This document shows positions 49,836 through 60,741 of a stretch of DNA of 64,000 nt, piece by piece. Each line of letters begins with the position of its first letter. Positions within the stretch are counted from its first letter, which is position 1. A program made the position numbers and the translations under genes. The stretch lies in contig NZ_JPRF03000018.1 in NCBI RefSeq assembly GCF_001188955.3, forward strand, positions 103,353 to 167,352, written 5' to 3'. Source of the stretch: Kitasatospora aureofaciens. GTDB lineage: Bacteria > Actinomycetota > Actinomycetes > Streptomycetales > Streptomycetaceae. Under the pieces are notes generated by a model. It did not search any database. It saw only the letters and a list, made by a program, of their open reading frames with translations, and had not been told where the DNA came from.

Positions 49836-50084
49836 ATGGTGGACCCGGGAGCAAACGTGGACAATCAGGTCATGGCAGGCCTTGAGGCGAACCCCGGAAC
49901 AGTGCATCTGGCCCATGGGGCGGGATACGTCAGCCCCGGCGTTGCGCTCGGCGAGTCGGTCGCGGGCATCATTCGTATCGACGAGCGCGGATGGGTGCAC
50001 GTCACTCAGAAGGACGGATCTCGGGTGTCGTTCCCGCCGCATGCTGTGGAACGCATCAACTGGGGCGAGCCCGCTTCCCAGTAG
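49836..50084 (+). CDS. Small conserved hypothetical protein
   Basis: An 82-residue protein (MVDPGANVDNQVMAGLEANP..., then SVAGIIRIDERGWVHVTQKD and SRVSFPPHAVERINWGE). It looks like a single beta-barrel domain. A shorter start at the internal ATG (MAGLEANPG) is equally possible. I recognise no family. Its 3' end is 6 bp from the IS701 remnant. Confidence 0.45.
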   Translation: MVDPGANVDNQVMAGLEANPGTVHLAHGAGYVSPGVALGESVAGIIRIDERGWVHVTQKDGSRVSFPPHAVERINWGEPASQ

Positions 50085-50089
50085 GGGTC

Positions 50090-50300
50090 GCGGTGGCTGG
50101 TAGGGCAGGCGCCGGCCCAGGTCGCGAGAAGTATCTGCAGCTCGCGGACGACCTGGTAGAGGCTCAGGCCGGCCCCGGGTCTTTGGGGGCGGCGACCAGT
50201 CTGCGCGGGGTGCAGAAGGCGTGGGCGAGGGACACGAGGGTGACGTGGTGGTGCCGGCCGGTGAACGTGCGGCGCACGTTCGCCCCGTCGCACGCTGGGG
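50090..50300 (-). pseudogene. IS701-family transposase, 3' fragment with frameshift
   Basis: Two minus-strand frames together read NVRRTFTGRHHHVTLVSLAH, AFCTPRRLVAAPKDPG, then GLSLYQVVRELQILLATWAG and ACPTSHRD. This matches the IS701 C-terminal pattern (F.GW.HHVTLVTAAH, then LT.YxVVRELQxLLAxWxGxCPTC). A one-base shift near 50180 separates the parts. The catalytic core is missing. Confidence 0.7.
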
Positions 50301-50494
50301 CGCCCGTGCCGTGCCAGTGAGCAGCCGCGGGGCGCAGGGTTCAGCCACGGCCGCCGGCCCGCCACCACGAGCCGGCGGGGTGCCCCGGTGGGCGGGCCTG
50401 TCGGGGCGGGGCCGGGTTGTCGTGACTGGAGGGTGGCCGCTGTCACTGATGCCCCCCCGGGGCGGTCGCCCCGGGCCCGGATCCGCGGGCCGGC
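50301..50494. other. Junction DNA between IS701 fragment and dnaK
   Basis: No gene recognised. It probably contains the 3' flank of dnaK and rearranged IS sequence. Confidence 0.3.
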
Positions 50495-52351
<1,857 letters not shown>

Positions 52352-52415
52352 CGCGGGGGCCTCCTCCCGCACGAGCGGATTCCTTGAGCCAACCCCTCTG
52401 CCTCACTCGTAAGAC

Positions 52416-52800
52416 GTGAATTGCCCGGTGTCAAGGGCTTGCGGGAGTCCGGCGGCCGCCGCCGCCGGACCACCGCGGTACGCGATTGCCCTGCCCGGTG
52501 CTCCCGGCACCCACGCGCCGCCCGAGACGGTCTTCGTGCATTTGACCGCCGACCTCGGCCCGAACGGGAGCCGGTGTACGCGGACGTCTCGGAGTGTGTG
52601 CGCGTACAGGTGGCCGCCGGCGGGATCGCGCGGACATCATCACGCGGGGCGACCGCGATCACTTCAGCCTGCTCGTCGTCCCCCCGCGGGCGAGCCGGGG
52701 TGCGGCCCTGGCCGCGTGGCCCGCGCGGTCGAGGCCGGCGGAACCGACTCGGCACGGCCGCCACCGGCATCGGTCCCGAGCCACCGGCCGAAGCGTCCTG
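52416..52800 (+). pseudogene. Decayed DUF5994-like sequence
   Basis: Pieces in different plus-strand frames read VFVHLTADLGPNGS, VYADVSECVRVQVAAGGIAR and RGDRDHFSLLVVPPRASRGA. The last resembles RGFQDHFLLLVVPPGTNPAT in the intact DUF5994 protein at 53272. Frame changes at about 52575 and 52640 break the reading. The assignment is tentative. Confidence 0.35.
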
Positions 52801-52856
52801 AGGGACGGCCTCGTGGGCCGGGCTCCTCGGGCAGACAGGAAAGGCGGGACGCAGAG

Positions 52857-53105
52857 ATGTCCGTCTACGTGAAGCTCTCGGCCGACGCCCGGGCGCCGGC
52901 GGAGCCGTCGAAGGGGCCGCTGGACCTGCAGTACGAGGACGTCACGGACAATGGCGTCACCTTCGAGTACGACCTGCACCCGAGCGGCGCGCTGCGCGTC
53001 CCGCGGGTCTTCGGGGACACGCCGCACCGCATCGAGGCGTGCTTCAGCCCGGGGGCGTGGCTCCAGGTCGTGGGCACCTACCTGCGAAGCGGCTCCGAGT
53101 ACTGA
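52857..53105 (+). CDS. Small conserved hypothetical protein
   Basis: An 82-residue protein with a strong ribosome site (AGGAAAGG) before the ATG at 52857. It reads MSVYVKLSADARAPAEPSKG, then VTFEYDLHPSGALRVPRVFG and ACFSPGAWLQVVGTYLRSG. It looks like a small beta-rich fold. Family unknown to me. Confidence 0.5.
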   Translation: MSVYVKLSADARAPAEPSKGPLDLQYEDVTDNGVTFEYDLHPSGALRVPRVFGDTPHRIEACFSPGAWLQVVGTYLRSGSEY

Positions 53106-53271
53106 CGGCGGTCCGCTCCGGGCGAAAGCGCCGTCGGAGGGAGCGGCGGCCGACGGCAGGGTATCCGGTGCCGGCATGCGAAGTGCCTTGGGTGATATTC
53201 AGGTAATGGATGGCGTCCAGGTAGTCCTGAGTGCTGGGCTGGGTCCGCTCCCCCGTGTCCAAGCGGACCGC

Positions 53272-53721
53272 TCAGCCGAGCAGGAGTTCTGCCGCCGGGG
53301 TGTGGTTCCCGGTCGCCGAGGCGCCGGCCATCGCCGAGGCGGCCGTCGCCGGGTTGGTGCCGGGCGGTACCACCAGCAACAGGAAGTGGTCCTGGAACCC
53401 CCGGGTGACGCTGATCGTCGCGTCGCTGCCGGCGAACCAGTTGATCCTGATCGTCAGGCCGTTCGCCGCGAGGGACCGTGGTACACCGTCCCAGGCCGTA
53501 GTGTCGAGGCCGACCCGGACGATGCGTCCGAAGTGGGCGCCGAGCGCGGTGATCAGGTCCGGCAGTTCGGCGAGGACGTGGTTCGAGCGGGGCCACCAGG
53601 CCCCGTCGAAGATCCCGTCCCGCGACATTGTCGGCTCCAGTTCCAGGCGGGGCAGCAGCGGAGTGCCGGGCACCGGCCACGGCCGGGAAGAGGAAGGGGT
53701 GGGGAAAGAATTCGGCATCAT
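53272..53721 (-). CDS. DUF5994 family protein
   Basis: A 149-residue protein: RLELEPTMSRDGIFDGAWWP, RSNHVLAELPDLITALGAHF, RIVRVGLDTTAWDGVPRSL and HFLLLVVPPGTNPATAASAM. DGAWWPRS with the following helix is the DUF5994 signature, common in streptomycetes and often near CBS or ANTAR genes; function unknown. The ATG at 53719-53721 was chosen; one codon later is also Met. A TTG-initiated frame just downstream (53262) reads DYLDAIHYLNITQG for about 35 codons and may be a coupled gene remnant. Confidence 0.7.
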   Translation of the reverse strand: MMPNSFPTPSSSRPWPVPGTPLLPRLELEPTMSRDGIFDGAWWPRSNHVLAELPDLITALGAHFGRIVRVGLDTTAWDGVPRSLAANGLTIRINWFAGSDATISVTRGFQDHFLLLVVPPGTNPATAASAMAGASATGNHTPAAELLLG

Positions 53722-53969
53722 GCGAAGCCGCCCGTCCGGTCCGGAAAGGGACCAATCACGACCCAGGGCGACGTCGGCGCTGATGCCGGTGTGCGGAATG
53801 TCCTCGGTTGTCTCTCAACAGTACTCCGCTGCGGTCTCCCCTGGGCCGCCCGCCACGGGAGTAGGCTCGAAGAGATCCAAGGGCATCCCGCATTCCGGTA
53901 CCCGTTCCGGCTTCGTTCTGGGTGAAGGACAGCCCGGCAGCCCCGAGCCGGCAGCCGGAGACGGGAACG

Positions 53970-54515
53970 GTGGACACCGTGACCACTCACTCCCCGCAGT
54001 CGGCACGGCCCGGCCACGGCCTCACGGTCGCCGACGCCATGGAACCCTGCGACTACCAGACAGCCGACGACAGCACCGTCGACCAGGCCAACGACATCTT
54101 CCGCGACGCCGACATCGAGTACCGGCCCGTCCGCGACCACGACGGCCGGTGCGAGGGGCTGGTCACCCGCGCCGGACTCCACCCGTTCCTGGCCCGCTCC
54201 TGGTACACCGAGCTGACCACGATCAGCGCCACCTCGCACCAGCGCGGCCCGTTCGCCTGGCCCACCATGGGCCTGGCCCTGGCCGCGATCGCGATGCGGA
54301 TCGAGCACCTGGCGGTCTGGCCCGTCGTCGACGAGGACGGCCACATCCTCGGCGTGCTCACCGCGGCCCGCGCCACCGGCCTTTGCTCACCGTCGCACCG
54401 ACTCCGTGAAGCCGTCGGTGCTCCCCGCTGCTCGGCGAGAACCGGCCGGACCGACGAGACCAGGGCACGACGAAGGACCCGACCGCTCAGCAGTCGGGTC
54501 CTTCGTTATGGCTGA
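53970..54515 (+). CDS. CBS-domain protein
   Basis: About 180 residues with a pair of CBS motifs: LTVADAMEPCDYQTADDSTV, then RPVRDHDGRCEGLVTRAGLH, and, after a His-rich middle, LAVWPVVDEDGHILGVLTAA. CBS pairs bind adenosyl ligands and regulate partners. Two in-frame GTG starts (53970 and 53979) are possible. The last 45 or so codons read through the terminator hairpin at 54470-54506 and look non-homologous (Arg/Ser/Thr-rich), so a frameshift after VLTAARAT probably extended the reading frame. Confidence 0.65.
   Translation: MDTVTTHSPQSARPGHGLTVADAMEPCDYQTADDSTVDQANDIFRDADIEYRPVRDHDGRCEGLVTRAGLHPFLARSWYTELTTISATSHQRGPFAWPTMGLALAAIAMRIEHLAVWPVVDEDGHILGVLTAARATGLCSPSHRLREAVGAPRCSARTGRTDETRARRRTRPLSSRVLRYG
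54470..54506 (+). terminator. Terminator after the CBS gene
   Basis: ACGAAGGACCCGAC (54470-54483) and GTCGGGTCCTTCGT (54493-54506) form a perfect 14-bp stem with a 9-nt loop, overlapping the apparent end of the CBS reading frame. Confidence 0.85.
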
Positions 54516-54915
54516 TCAGCCGTGGCGGAGGTACGAGATTCAACTTCGAGTCACGGTACCGGATCAGGCGGGTGAAGTCGGCAGCGCGGTCGCCGAGTTG
54601 CCGGAGCAGCTGGCGAGCCTGCTGGGTGGCTCGGGCGGCGGTGTACGCCAGATGCGCGATCGGGCCGTGAGCGGGGGCGAAGCGGGGTTCACTGTTGCGA
54701 GCCTGTCCACCGTCTGCGAAACGGATTCGTGCCTGTACCCGACCGGTCGGTACCGATACCTGCTCGGCCGCGACGGCCCGGAGGCGTTCGAGCGGAGGTG
54801 GAAGGGACAGGCGGCTGGTAGCCGGACTCGTCAGGTGCCTCTCACGCGCCTCTCACGGATTGGGCGTCACGAGGTGTCATTGGGCGTCATACGTGGTGGA
54901 CGAGGTGGGCCCTGA
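54508..54915 (+). CDS. Hypothetical reading frame, weak support
   Basis: A 135-codon frame from an ATG directly after the terminator hairpin (MADQPWRRYEIQLRVTVPDQ, AVAELPEQLASLLGGSGGGV, TVCETDSCLYPTGRYRYLLG). There is no ribosome site and no recognised family, although composition is protein-like for the first 100 residues. It may be a remnant. Confidence 0.3.
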   Translation: MADQPWRRYEIQLRVTVPDQAGEVGSAVAELPEQLASLLGGSGGGVRQMRDRAVSGGEAGFTVASLSTVCETDSCLYPTGRYRYLLGRDGPEAFERRWKGQAAGSRTRQVPLTRLSRIGRHEVSLGVIRGGRGGP

Positions 54916-55189
54916 CCTGCGGGTTCTCGTCGAGTCACTGGCGCAGGTACTCGGCGGTCTTCTGCCGCGGGTCGGTGACGAAGCCCAGGGCGAGGCCTTG
55001 GTTGAACTGTCGTAGTGCGGTGCGGGCGTGGATCTCGTTGGTGAAGCCGCTGCGGGTCCGCCCGCCGCCAGGACAAGTTGGTCGCGGGCGGCAGTGCAAC
55101 GCACGCGGACCCGCCATCGACCGAGCCACCTACAAGGCCACCATCAGCATCAACATGCTTACGGTCGGTCAACCCTCGACGCCGCAGGG
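54916..55189. other. Rearranged DNA with no assigned gene
   Basis: A minus-strand stretch reads FTNEIHARTALRQFNQGLAL and GFVTDPRQKTAEYLRQ before a stop, then LDENPQVRAHLVHHV after a one-base shift. It looks like the tail of a real protein that I cannot identify. It lies directly beside an IS701 fragment. Confidence 0.3.
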
Positions 55190-55367
55190 CCTGCATGTTT
55201 CCGTCCGGCAGCCGCTCGGCCATCGGCTGGGTCGACTTGCGCCGCCCGTCCAGCATCAGCCCGCGCAGATAGCAATCCCCCTGCCGTCGCTGGTCCTTGC
55301 GGGCCAGCGACGCGAACCCCTCGGCGACGAACGTGCGGTTCGGGCGCGATCGGCTCTTGCCGGGCAT
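55190..55367 (-). pseudogene. IS701-family transposase, N-terminal fragment
   Basis: On the minus strand about 60 codons read FASLARKDQRRQGDCYLRGL, MLDGRRKSTQPMAERLPDGN and MQALRR, matching the IS701 N-terminal domain (F.SL.R.DQR..GE.YLRGLL...RKS...A). Homology then stops. Both IS701 fragments in the window are on the same strand, in 5'-to-3' order with about 5 kb between them. Confidence 0.72.
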
Positions 55368-55460
55368 CGACTGTTGGCCGCTCCGCCGTCGCGGCGGATC
55401 GGCCTGCGGCGCTTGAGCGCCGGGCGGTCCCTTGCCGGGAAGGGGCCGCCCGGCGGAGGC

Positions 55461-55650
55461 TCAGGCCGCGGGGCCGGCGGGCGCGTGCAGGACCTCGGCC
55501 AGCACCTTGGGCAGCTCGTCGGCGGAGTCGGCGGTCCGGGCGCGCCAGGCCACGTGTCCGTCCGGGCGGACCAGGACGCCGCCGTCGGCGTCGACCTCGC
55601 GCAGCCGCTCCCACGCCCCGTACGGGTCGCGCAGGCCCTGGGCGGAGCCG
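55461..55650 (-). pseudogene. FAD-dependent aromatic monooxygenase, C-terminal fragment
   Basis: About 60 codons read LRDPYGAWERLREVDADGGV, LVRPDGHVAWRARTADSADE and LPKVLAEVLHAP. The DPYGxWxRLREVxxDGxVLVRPDGHVAWRA block is the thioredoxin-like tail of TetX/PheA-type flavin monooxygenases. The FAD domain is missing. The natural stop is at 55461. Confidence 0.75.
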
Positions 55651-56173
55651 ATCGTGCGGACCGTCACGGATGCGGGGCCGCCGTCAGGGCCGTCGGACCC
55701 GTGCTGGTCGCTTTCGACTCCGAGCGTCGGGCAGGACAGCCCGACAACGGCGACCGGGTCGTGCTCACAACTCGTCTGCGGCACTGTGTACTCGGCTTTC
55801 CTCGTGGTCTTGATCTGCTGGCCGGTCCGCCGGAACGGACGGCTACGGGGAGGCGCGGCTTCGTCGGCAGCGGTGCGCGTTCCTTTCCGTCGAGTCCCCG
55901 CATCCCTGCGGTCGCCGTGCGGGTGAGATGGCTGCCGACGCTTCATCTCGATCTACCCGCTCGGCGATTGAGAGCCTGCCAGGATGATCTTGGCAGCGAC
56001 TTGGAGTCGACTTGGAGGAGTCCTGGAGCGCGTGCGCAACCCCTGCCGTGAGCATGAATTCCCGTGAGGTGATCATGCGCATGTCATTGCAGAAATGAAA
56101 AGCGGGCCCGGTGGCGACGGCCATGTTGCCGTCGCCACCGGGCTGTTGACGGGAACCTATCGCTGTGGCGTGC
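55651..56173. other. No gene recognised
   Basis: Long open frames here are shadows of GC-rich DNA. The region 56040-56100 is AT-richer (TGCATGTCATTGCAGAAATG-like) and a 12-nt inverted repeat near 56108-56145 (GGTGGCGACGG...CCGTCGCCACC) may be a terminator for the SARP fragment. Confidence 0.35.
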
Positions 56174-56491
56174 TCATGCGCAGCCCGCGATGGGGTCGCC
56201 GCGCAGGATCGAACCGAACAGCTCCTGCAACTCGGCGCCCGGGTCCACGCCGTACTCCTCCGCCAGGGTTCGTCGGGTTCGGTGGTACGCGTCGATCGCA
56301 TCGGCCCGCCGGCCGGACCAGTACAGGGCCTTCATCAGCAGCCAGCTGAACCGTTCTCGGGTAGGGAACCGCAAAGTGAGCGCGGGTAGTTCGGCGGCGG
56401 CAACCGAGAAGTCACGCGCCTCGGACAGCTTGGCCTCCCACAGGCCATCCTGCGGAGAAGTCGGGGCATTCCGGGCTGCGGCCTGGGTCAC
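56174..56491 (-). pseudogene. SARP/BTAD-domain regulator, C-terminal fragment
   Basis: A 105-codon frame covers the second half of a bacterial transcriptional activator domain: LPALTLRFPTRERFSWLLMK, ALYWSGRRADAIDAYHRTRR, TLAEEYGVDPGAELQELFGS, ILRGDP. The N-terminal OmpR-like DNA-binding domain and the first TPR-like helices are missing. SARPs activate antibiotic clusters. This one is not functional. Confidence 0.78.
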
Positions 56492-56608
56492 GCGTGGGGT
56501 TCCCCTCTTTCGCGAGTCGTCGAAGCATCCAGCCGCAGCGCGACGCCTTCGTCCTGGGCGTAGGCGCAGACGTCCGCGAGAGTCCGCAGCCGGACCCCGG
56601 GCGACTCG

Positions 56609-57628
56609 TCAGGTACCGGGCGGGAGTTCGCCGGAGCCGCGGACGATGAGGCGGGTGGGGACGGTAACGGTCCGGGCCCGGGTACGGTCACCGTCGAGGC
56701 GGGCGAGGGCGAGTTCGGCCGCGGCGGCGCCGATGGCGGCCGGGTCCTGGGCGACGGCGGTGATGGCGGGCTCCAGCACCTCAGCGAACGGCAGGTCGTC
56801 GAAGGAGACGAGGGCGATGTCGCGTCGGCCGGCGCGGGCCAGGCCGAGTACGGTGCCCATGGCCGAGAGGTTGTTGGCGGCGAGGATCGCGGTTGGCGGT
56901 TCCGCCCGGCGCAGCAGTCTGACGGTGGCCTCGGCGGCCTCGGCCTGGGTGTGGCCGTCCACTACCAGCGAGCGGTCGTAGGGCAGGCCGGCGGCCTCGA
57001 GCGCCTCTCGATAGCCAGCCAGACGCTCCCGGCGGGTGAACAGGCCCACCGGCCGGTCGCCGATGAAGGCGATCCGCCGGTGCCTGCCGGCGATCAGGTG
57101 GGCGGTGCCCTCACGGCCCCCGGCCCGGTTGGAGCTGACGACGCAGTCGGCGGTCAGGCCTGCGCCGGGCCGGTCGAGGAAGACCACCGGCATCCCGCTA
57201 CTACGGGCCGTCCGCAGGTGGGCGTGGTCGGCCCGGGCCGTGGGTGCCACCATCAGGGCGCTGACCCGGCGGGCCAGGAAGGTGGTGATCAGCGCCCGTT
57301 CCCGGTCGGGGTCGTCGGCGCTGGAGCCCATCAGCAGGGTCAGTCCGCGTTCGCGGATCGCGTCCTCTATTCCCCGGGCGACGGTGCCGAAGAACGGGTT
57401 GCCCATATCGGGGATGATCAGTCCGACGGTGGTGTCCGGGCCGCCGGTGCGTATGTTGCGGGCCATCAGGTTCGGCTGGAAGCCCAGCCTCTCGACCGCC
57501 GCCAGGACCTTCTCGCGGGTCTGCGCCGAGGTCGGGCCGTCGCCGTTGAGTACTCGGGAGACGGTCTTGGCGCTGACGCCGACCTCCTGAGCCACATCGT
57601 GCAGCGTCGTACGACGGGGCGCGGCCAT
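56609..57628 (-). CDS. LacI-family transcriptional repressor
   Basis: A 339-residue repressor: HTH TLHDVAQEVGVSAKTVSRVL and the hinge helix NPNLMARNIRTG-type segment (FQPNLMARNIRTGG), then a periplasmic-binding-protein-like ligand domain (TVGLIIPDMGNPFFGTVARG, ALVSFDDLPFAEVLEPAITA). It follows the sugar ABC genes on the same strand by 65 bp, so it is the last gene of the operon and most likely autoregulates it through the two operators upstream of the binding protein. Confidence 0.9.
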   Translation of the reverse strand: MAAPRRTTLHDVAQEVGVSAKTVSRVLNGDGPTSAQTREKVLAAVERLGFQPNLMARNIRTGGPDTTVGLIIPDMGNPFFGTVARGIEDAIRERGLTLLMGSSADDPDRERALITTFLARRVSALMVAPTARADHAHLRTARSSGMPVVFLDRPGAGLTADCVVSSNRAGGREGTAHLIAGRHRRIAFIGDRPVGLFTRRERLAGYREALEAAGLPYDRSLVVDGHTQAEAAEATVRLLRRAEPPTAILAANNLSAMGTVLGLARAGRRDIALVSFDDLPFAEVLEPAITAVAQDPAAIGAAAAELALARLDGDRTRARTVTVPTRLIVRGSGELPPGT

Positions 57629-57693
57629 GTACCCACCTTCGCCAGGCGGCGGCCCCGGTCTCGCGCGCGGGGCCACTGCGGAGGACTGTCTTC

Positions 57694-58530
57694 TCAGTTG
57701 GTGCCGATCCCGGCGGCCTTGGCGGCCTCGGCATCCGCGACAACGGTACCGCCACCGTCCTCGTCGACCGTGAGTGCGCCGGTCATGATGGCGACCACCT
57801 CCGACATCGAGTAGTCGCCGGGCTTGATCAGGGCTGCGCGCCGGCCCATCCGGTGCACGTGGATCCGGTCGGCGATCTCGAAGACGTGGGGCATGTTGTG
57901 GCTGATGAGCACAACCGGGAGGCCCTTGTCGCGGACCCGGCGGATCAGGTCGAGCACCTGTCCGGACTCCTTGACGCCGAGGGCGGCCGTGGGCTCGTCC
58001 ATCACCACCACGCTGCGGGCCCAGGCGACGGCGCGGGCCACGGCCACTGCCTGGCGCTGGCCGCCGGAGAGCGTCTCCACCGGCTGGGTGAGCGAGCGCA
58101 GGCCGATCTTGAGGTCGGCCATGTGCTCGGCCGCCTCCTCGCGCATCCGTTTCTTGTCGAGCATGCGCAGCACGCTGCCGAGCGGGCCGGGCCGACGCAG
58201 TTCGCGGCCGAGGAACATGTTGGAGGCGATGTCCATCGAGGCGGCGACCGCGAGGTCCTGGTAGACCGTCTCGATGCCGTGGCATCGGGCGTCCTGCGGG
58301 CCGTTGAAGCGGATGACCTCGCCGTTCAGGCGGATCTCCCCCTCGTCGGGGGTGACGGCTCCGGTGAGGGCCTTGATGAGGCTGGACTTGCCGGCGCCGT
58401 TGTCGCCGATGACGGCGAGGACTTCTCCGGGCAGGAGGTCGAAGTCGGCGCCGTCGATGGCGGTGACGTGGCCGTAGCGCTTGACCAGGCCGCGGGCCTG
58501 CAGGACGGGCGTGGGGGTCTGGGTGCTCAT
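57694..58530 (-). CDS. Sugar ABC importer ATPase (FrcA-like single-domain)
   Basis: A 278-residue ABC ATPase: Walker A GDNGAGKSSLIKALTGAV, Q-loop ETVYQDLAVAASMDIASNMF, signature LSGGQRQAVAVARAVAW, Walker B VVVMDEPTAALGV, switch VVLISHNMPHVFEIADRI. Single-ABC members of the CUT2 group, like FrcA, carry one domain rather than the two of RbsA. Start overlaps the permease stop by one base. Confidence 0.9.
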   Translation of the reverse strand: MSTQTPTPVLQARGLVKRYGHVTAIDGADFDLLPGEVLAVIGDNGAGKSSLIKALTGAVTPDEGEIRLNGEVIRFNGPQDARCHGIETVYQDLAVAASMDIASNMFLGRELRRPGPLGSVLRMLDKKRMREEAAEHMADLKIGLRSLTQPVETLSGGQRQAVAVARAVAWARSVVVMDEPTAALGVKESGQVLDLIRRVRDKGLPVVLISHNMPHVFEIADRIHVHRMGRRAALIKPGDYSMSEVVAIMTGALTVDEDGGGTVVADAEAAKAAGIGTN

Positions 58531-59525
58531 CAGCGGGTCCTCTTCCGGGAGATCTGGTCGACGGTGACGGCGAGGATGACCAGGACGCCGGTGATCAGCG
58601 TCTGGTAGATGGACGCGACGCCCATCAGCTGCAGGCCGTTGCGGAACACACCGACGATGAGGGCGCCGATCAGGGAGCCGAGCACGCTGCCGCGGCCGCC
58701 GAAGAGGCTGGTGCCGCCGAGTACCACGGCGGTGATGCTGTCGAGGTTGTCCGTCTGCCCGGCCTGCGGGTCGCCGACACCGGTGCGGGAGACCAGGAGC
58801 AGCGCGGCGATGCCGTAGACCACTCCGGCTAGCGCGTACAGGCCGATGGTGAGGCGGCCGATGCGGACGCCGTTGAGCCGGGCGGCCTCGGAGCTGTTGC
58901 CGAGTGCGTACACGTGCCGGCCCCAGGAGGTGCTGCTCAACAGGTGGGCGAAGACGGCGAACAGTGCGAGGGCGACGAGCGAGCCGTAGGTGACGTCGGT
59001 GCCGCCGAGCGGGAAGGTGTTGCCGAGGAAGGTCAGCTGGCTCGGCAGGTCGGCGACGGTCTGCTCCTTGGAGTAGATGTGGGTGAGCGCGAAGGCGACG
59101 TTCAGCATGCCAAGGGTGACGATGAACGGCGGTAGCGGGATCAGCTTCACCAGCAGACCGTTGACCAGTCCGAAGCCCGCGCACACCGCGAGCCCGAGCG
59201 CGATGGCGACCAGCGGCGGCACCGTGCCCTCCGCAGCCATCTTGGCGATCATGATCGATCCGAAGGCCATCACCGCCCCGCAGGACAGGTCGATGCCTGC
59301 GGTCAGGATGATCAGCGTCTGGCCGATGGCCAGGGTGCCGACCACCATCACCTGCTGGATGATCAGCGAGAAGTTCCCGCCGGAGAGGAACTGGTCCGTC
59401 GCCAGGGAGAAGAAGGCGCACGCCAGAACGAGCGCGGCGAGCGGGCCCGCGGTCGGCGCGGTCATGATCCGGCGAGCGAGCGTCGGCCCGGTGAGATCCG
59501 CGTACGGGGCGGTGGATGTGGTCAT
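58530..59525 (-). CDS. Sugar ABC importer permease (CUT2, RbsC/FrcC-like)
   Basis: A 331-residue BPD_transp_2 permease with about 9-10 helices. TLAIGQTLIILTAGIDLSCG is the conserved signature of CUT2 permeases (QT.VI..GGIDLSVG), and VLGGTSLFGGRGSVLGSLIG is the coupling motif. Start ATG 59523-59525. The 129-bp gap to the binding-protein gene carries a strong hairpin. Confidence 0.9.
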   Translation of the reverse strand: MTTSTAPYADLTGPTLARRIMTAPTAGPLAALVLACAFFSLATDQFLSGGNFSLIIQQVMVVGTLAIGQTLIILTAGIDLSCGAVMAFGSIMIAKMAAEGTVPPLVAIALGLAVCAGFGLVNGLLVKLIPLPPFIVTLGMLNVAFALTHIYSKEQTVADLPSQLTFLGNTFPLGGTDVTYGSLVALALFAVFAHLLSSTSWGRHVYALGNSSEAARLNGVRIGRLTIGLYALAGVVYGIAALLLVSRTGVGDPQAGQTDNLDSITAVVLGGTSLFGGRGSVLGSLIGALIVGVFRNGLQLMGVASIYQTLITGVLVILAVTVDQISRKRTR

Positions 59526-59591
59526 GAGGAGGTCCTTGCCGGTGAAGCGGGTCGAAGCGTCGAGCGGACGGCGTCGCGACGGCGCTGGGGA

Positions 59592-59636
59592 AGCGGCCCG
59601 GGCCGGGTCAGGGCTGGGAGGTCAGCCCGGGCCGCT
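59592..59636 (-). terminator. Intra-operon hairpin after the binding-protein gene
   Basis: AGCGGCCCGGGC (59592-59603) and GCCCGGGCCGCT (59625-59636) are perfect 12-bp complements between the sugar-binding-protein gene and the permease gene. Such hairpins often raise the ratio of binding protein over transporter by partial termination or RNA protection. Confidence 0.6.
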
Positions 59637-59654
59637 GCTTCGGAGCGGGGAGGG

Positions 59655-60680
59655 TCAGCCCCAGCAGTTGGTAAGGCCGAAGCCGGTGTCCTTGGAGTCC
59701 ACACCGGTCTGCGGCGTGTCCGAGATCAGGGTGACGCCGGTGTCGGTGTAACCCGAGGCCTTGGTACCGGTCTTGGCGAAGTCGGCGACCGCCTTGACGC
59801 CCTTCTCGGCCATCAGCATCGGGTACTGCTGCGACGTCGCCGCGATCTTCCCGTCCTTGACTGCCTGGGTGCCGGTGCAGCCGCCGTCCACCGAGACGAT
59901 CAGCACGTCCTTCTCCCGGCCCTTGGCCTTCAGCGCCGTGTACGCACCGAGCGCGGCGGGCTCGTTGATCGTGTAGACGAGGTTGATGTCGGGCGCCTTC
60001 TGCAGGCAGTTCTCCATCGCGGTCTGGCCCTTGGCCTGGTCGCCGCCGGTGTCCTGCGAGCAGACGATGGACGGGTCGCCGGCGGCGACGCCGAAGCCCG
60101 CCAGGAAGCCGTCGTGGCGCAGCTGGCCGACGGCGACGCCGGGGGCGAGATCGAGGGTGGCGATCTTCGCGGGCTTGCCGGCCATCGCGGCCTTGGCGTA
60201 CTGGCCGATCAGCTCACCAGCCTTCTTGTTGTCGGTGGCGAACAGGGCGTCCGTGCCGTCCTGCGGGTCGGTCGGGCTGTCCAGGGCGATCACCAGCACA
60301 CCCTTGTCCCGGGCCTTCTTGATGGCCGGCAGGATCGCCTTGGAGTCGCTGGGCGTGATCAGGATGCCCTTGACGCCCGAGGCCACCATGTTCTCGATCG
60401 CGGCGATCTGGCCGGCGTTGTCGCCGTCGAACTTGCCTGCCGCCGTGGTCAGCGTGACGCCGTCCTCCTGCGCGGCCTTCTGCGCGCCTTCCTTCATCTT
60501 GACGAAGAACGGATTGGTGTCGGTCTTGGTGATCAGCCCGACCTTGACCGTACCTCCGGAGGAACCGGCAGCGGTGGAGCCCTTCGAGCCCGAGCCGCAG
60601 GCGGTCAGCGTGAGCGCCATGGCGCCGACGAGGACGGTGGCGGCGGCTCTGAACAGGGTGGGGCGGGGAGTGCGGAACAT
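59655..60680 (-). CDS. Sugar-binding lipoprotein (CUT2, FrcB/RbsB-like)
   Basis: A 341-residue periplasmic-binding-protein type 1 sugar receptor. Signal and lipobox VGAMALTLTACGSGS; VKVGLITKTDTNPFFVKMKE starts the fold; GVKGILITPSDSKAILPAIK and VLIVSVDGGCTGTQAVKDGK are conserved parts. With PfkB divergent next to it, a fructose-type sugar is the best guess. Start ATG 60678-60680. Confidence 0.9.
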   Translation of the reverse strand: MFRTPRPTLFRAAATVLVGAMALTLTACGSGSKGSTAAGSSGGTVKVGLITKTDTNPFFVKMKEGAQKAAQEDGVTLTTAAGKFDGDNAGQIAAIENMVASGVKGILITPSDSKAILPAIKKARDKGVLVIALDSPTDPQDGTDALFATDNKKAGELIGQYAKAAMAGKPAKIATLDLAPGVAVGQLRHDGFLAGFGVAAGDPSIVCSQDTGGDQAKGQTAMENCLQKAPDINLVYTINEPAALGAYTALKAKGREKDVLIVSVDGGCTGTQAVKDGKIAATSQQYPMLMAEKGVKAVADFAKTGTKASGYTDTGVTLISDTPQTGVDSKDTGFGLTNCWG

Positions 60681-60741
60681 CGTGGCTCCTAGAAGGTACG
60701 GCTCAGGCGGGGTCAGGGCTGGGGTCAGCGGCTACCAGCAC

